Shown in pieces: positions 4,364 to 5,394 of a DNA stretch of 5,394 nt. The DNA comes from Paracoccaceae bacterium. Lineage in GTDB: Bacteria > Pseudomonadota > Alphaproteobacteria > Rhodobacterales > Rhodobacteraceae. The notes beneath the pieces were generated by a model that was given only the letters and a program-made list of their open reading frames with translations, did no database searches and was not told the origin of the DNA. The DNA lies in contig JALQUQ010000195.1 in NCBI GenBank assembly GCA_023263735.1, positions 1-5,394 of the forward strand. Direction: 5' to 3'. Made by a program: the position numbers and the translations under genes. Each line of letters starts with the position of its first letter. Position 1 is the first letter of the stretch.

Positions 4364-5394
4364 GTGACCGATCAACCGGTGATTTTTGTAGGTGGTGGGG
4401 GGGAGGGCTATGGGCAGCCCCAGACGCTTTTGCTCAAATATGGCAATCGGCATGGTCTGATCGCAGGCGCGACCGGAACGGGAAAGACGGTCACCCTGCA
4501 GATTCTGGCCGAGGGCTTTTCGGCCGCGGGGGTTCCTGTCTTTCTGTCCGACGTCAAAGGCGATCTGTCGGGCATCGGGGCCAGCGGGTCGGCCAGCCAC
4601 AAATTGCACGATCCTTTCATGAAACGGGCCGCGACCATCGGGCTTGATCTGCAATACCGGTCTTTCCCGGTCACATTCTGGGACCTTTTCGGCGAACAAG
4701 GACATCCGATTCGGGCCACCGTGGGGGAAATGGGGCCTTTGCTGCTGTCTCGCCTTCTGGAACTGTCCGAACCGCAAGAAGGCGTGTTGAACGTGGCCTT
4801 TCGCTTGGCGGACGAAGAAGAGCTTCCGCTCTTGGACATGAAAGACCTGCGCGAATTGCTGATCTATATCGGCGAGAATGCCGAACAGATTTCAACGCGC
4901 TATGGTCTGGTTTCGACCCAGTCGATTGGCGCGATCCAAAGGCGGTTGCTGGTGCTGGAAAACGAAGGCGGCGCGCGCCTGTTCGGCGAGCCGGCCCTGG
5001 ATCTGAACGATTTGTTCCTGACCGATGCCCAAGGGGCAGGGCGGGTCAATATCCTTGCCGCCGACAGGCTGATGCAATCGCCCCGGCTCTATGCCACCTT
5101 TCTGTTGTGGATGTTGTCGGAACTGTTTGAAAACCTGCCCGAGGTGGGGGACCCGGACAAGCCGAAGCTCGTCTTCTTTTTCGACGAAGCGCATCTGTTG
5201 TTTCAGGATGCGCCGCGCGCGTTGGTGCAAAAGGTCGAACAGGTGGCGCGTCTGATCCGGTCCAAGGGGGTTGGGGTCTATTTCATCACCCAAAATCCGG
5301 CGGATGTGCCCGACACCATTCTGGGCCAATTGGGCAACCGGGTGCAGCATGCCTTGCGCGCCTTCACGGCCAAAGACCAGAAAGACCTGCGGCT
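4364..5394 (+). CDS. HerA-like P-loop ATPase, DUF853/YjgR family (3' partial)
   Basis: The first 343 codons are present with no stop before the window edge; the E. coli relative YjgR is about 500 residues, so about a third is missing. Walker A is GATGTGKT (residues 35-42), preceded by [10 protein letters not shown]. The Walker B segment is [13 protein letters not shown], with the acidic pair at Asp274-Glu275. Other YjgR-like stretches are [59 protein letters not shown] and [20 protein letters not shown]. The last of these resembles sensor and arginine-finger regions of the HerA/FtsK/VirD4 ATPase class. No signal peptide or membrane segment is seen, so it should be cytoplasmic. The family is widely conserved, but its physiological role and substrate are not established; a DNA-translocating function is assumed from fold alone. 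Start GTG at 4364 is supported by the site at 4354. The family call is firm; function is not. Confidence 0.93.
   Translation, partial: MTDQPVIFVGGGGEGYGQPQTLLLKYGNRHGLIAGATGTGKTVTLQILAEGFSAAGVPVFLSDVKGDLSGIGASGSASHKLHDPFMKRAATIGLDLQYRSFPVTFWDLFGEQGHPIRATVGEMGPLLLSRLLELSEPQEGVLNVAFRLADEEELPLLDMKDLRELLIYIGENAEQISTRYGLVSTQSIGAIQRRLLVLENEGGARLFGEPALDLNDLFLTDAQGAGRVNILAADRLMQSPRLYATFLLWMLSELFENLPEVGDPDKPKLVFFFDEAHLLFQDAPRALVQKVEQVARLIRSKGVGVYFITQNPADVPDTILGQLGNRVQHALRAFTAKDQKDLR

Noticed and set aside
1..5394. CRISPR array, tRNA or rRNA gene, insertion sequence, attachment site or replication origin
   Set aside because: No regularly spaced repeats, no cloverleaf or rRNA-like sequence, no transposase or terminal repeats with target duplication were seen on either strand.

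Overview
The window reads as chromosome of a GC-rich alphaproteobacterium, most likely a member of the Rhodobacterales (Paracoccaceae). The clues are the codon bias, the IalB-family protein, the YcbB-type L,D-transpeptidase and the close likeness of all proteins to that group as I remember it. No database search was possible, so the genus is open.

Positions 1-3203, plus strand, form a cell-envelope block. It holds the 3' part of an L,D-transpeptidase gene (peptidoglycan 3-3 cross-linking), a complete lpxD (N-acyltransferase of lipid A synthesis), a small dedicated acyl carrier protein, and a NodE/FabF-like beta-ketoacyl-ACP synthase whose GTG start lies one base after the carrier protein's stop. 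A carrier plus condensing enzyme beside lpxD suggests a special acyl chain made for, or near, lipid A. A perfect 10-bp terminator hairpin (3225-3250) closes the block and also serves the convergent gene on the other side.

Positions 3277-3891, minus strand, encode a secreted IalB-family (invasion-associated locus B) periplasmic protein with its own plausible promoter and ribosome binding site.

Positions 3892-4363 contain no credible protein gene but are rich in structure. On the minus strand I see two tandem candidate small RNA genes, each ending in a GC hairpin followed by a U run (4191-4219 and 4048-4072). The upstream one has a hairpin whose 9-nt loop, UUCCUCCCU, is anti-Shine-Dalgarno. 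The downstream one has a good sigma-70 promoter (TTGACG, 17 bases, TAGCGT). The two are complementary over 19 nt (18 matches), covering part of that loop. They could be a regulatory sRNA and its own antisense decoy (sponge), encoded in tandem. This is the most interesting item in the window.

Positions 4364 to the end, plus strand, hold the first 343 codons of a HerA-like P-loop ATPase of the DUF853/YjgR family, cut by the window edge.
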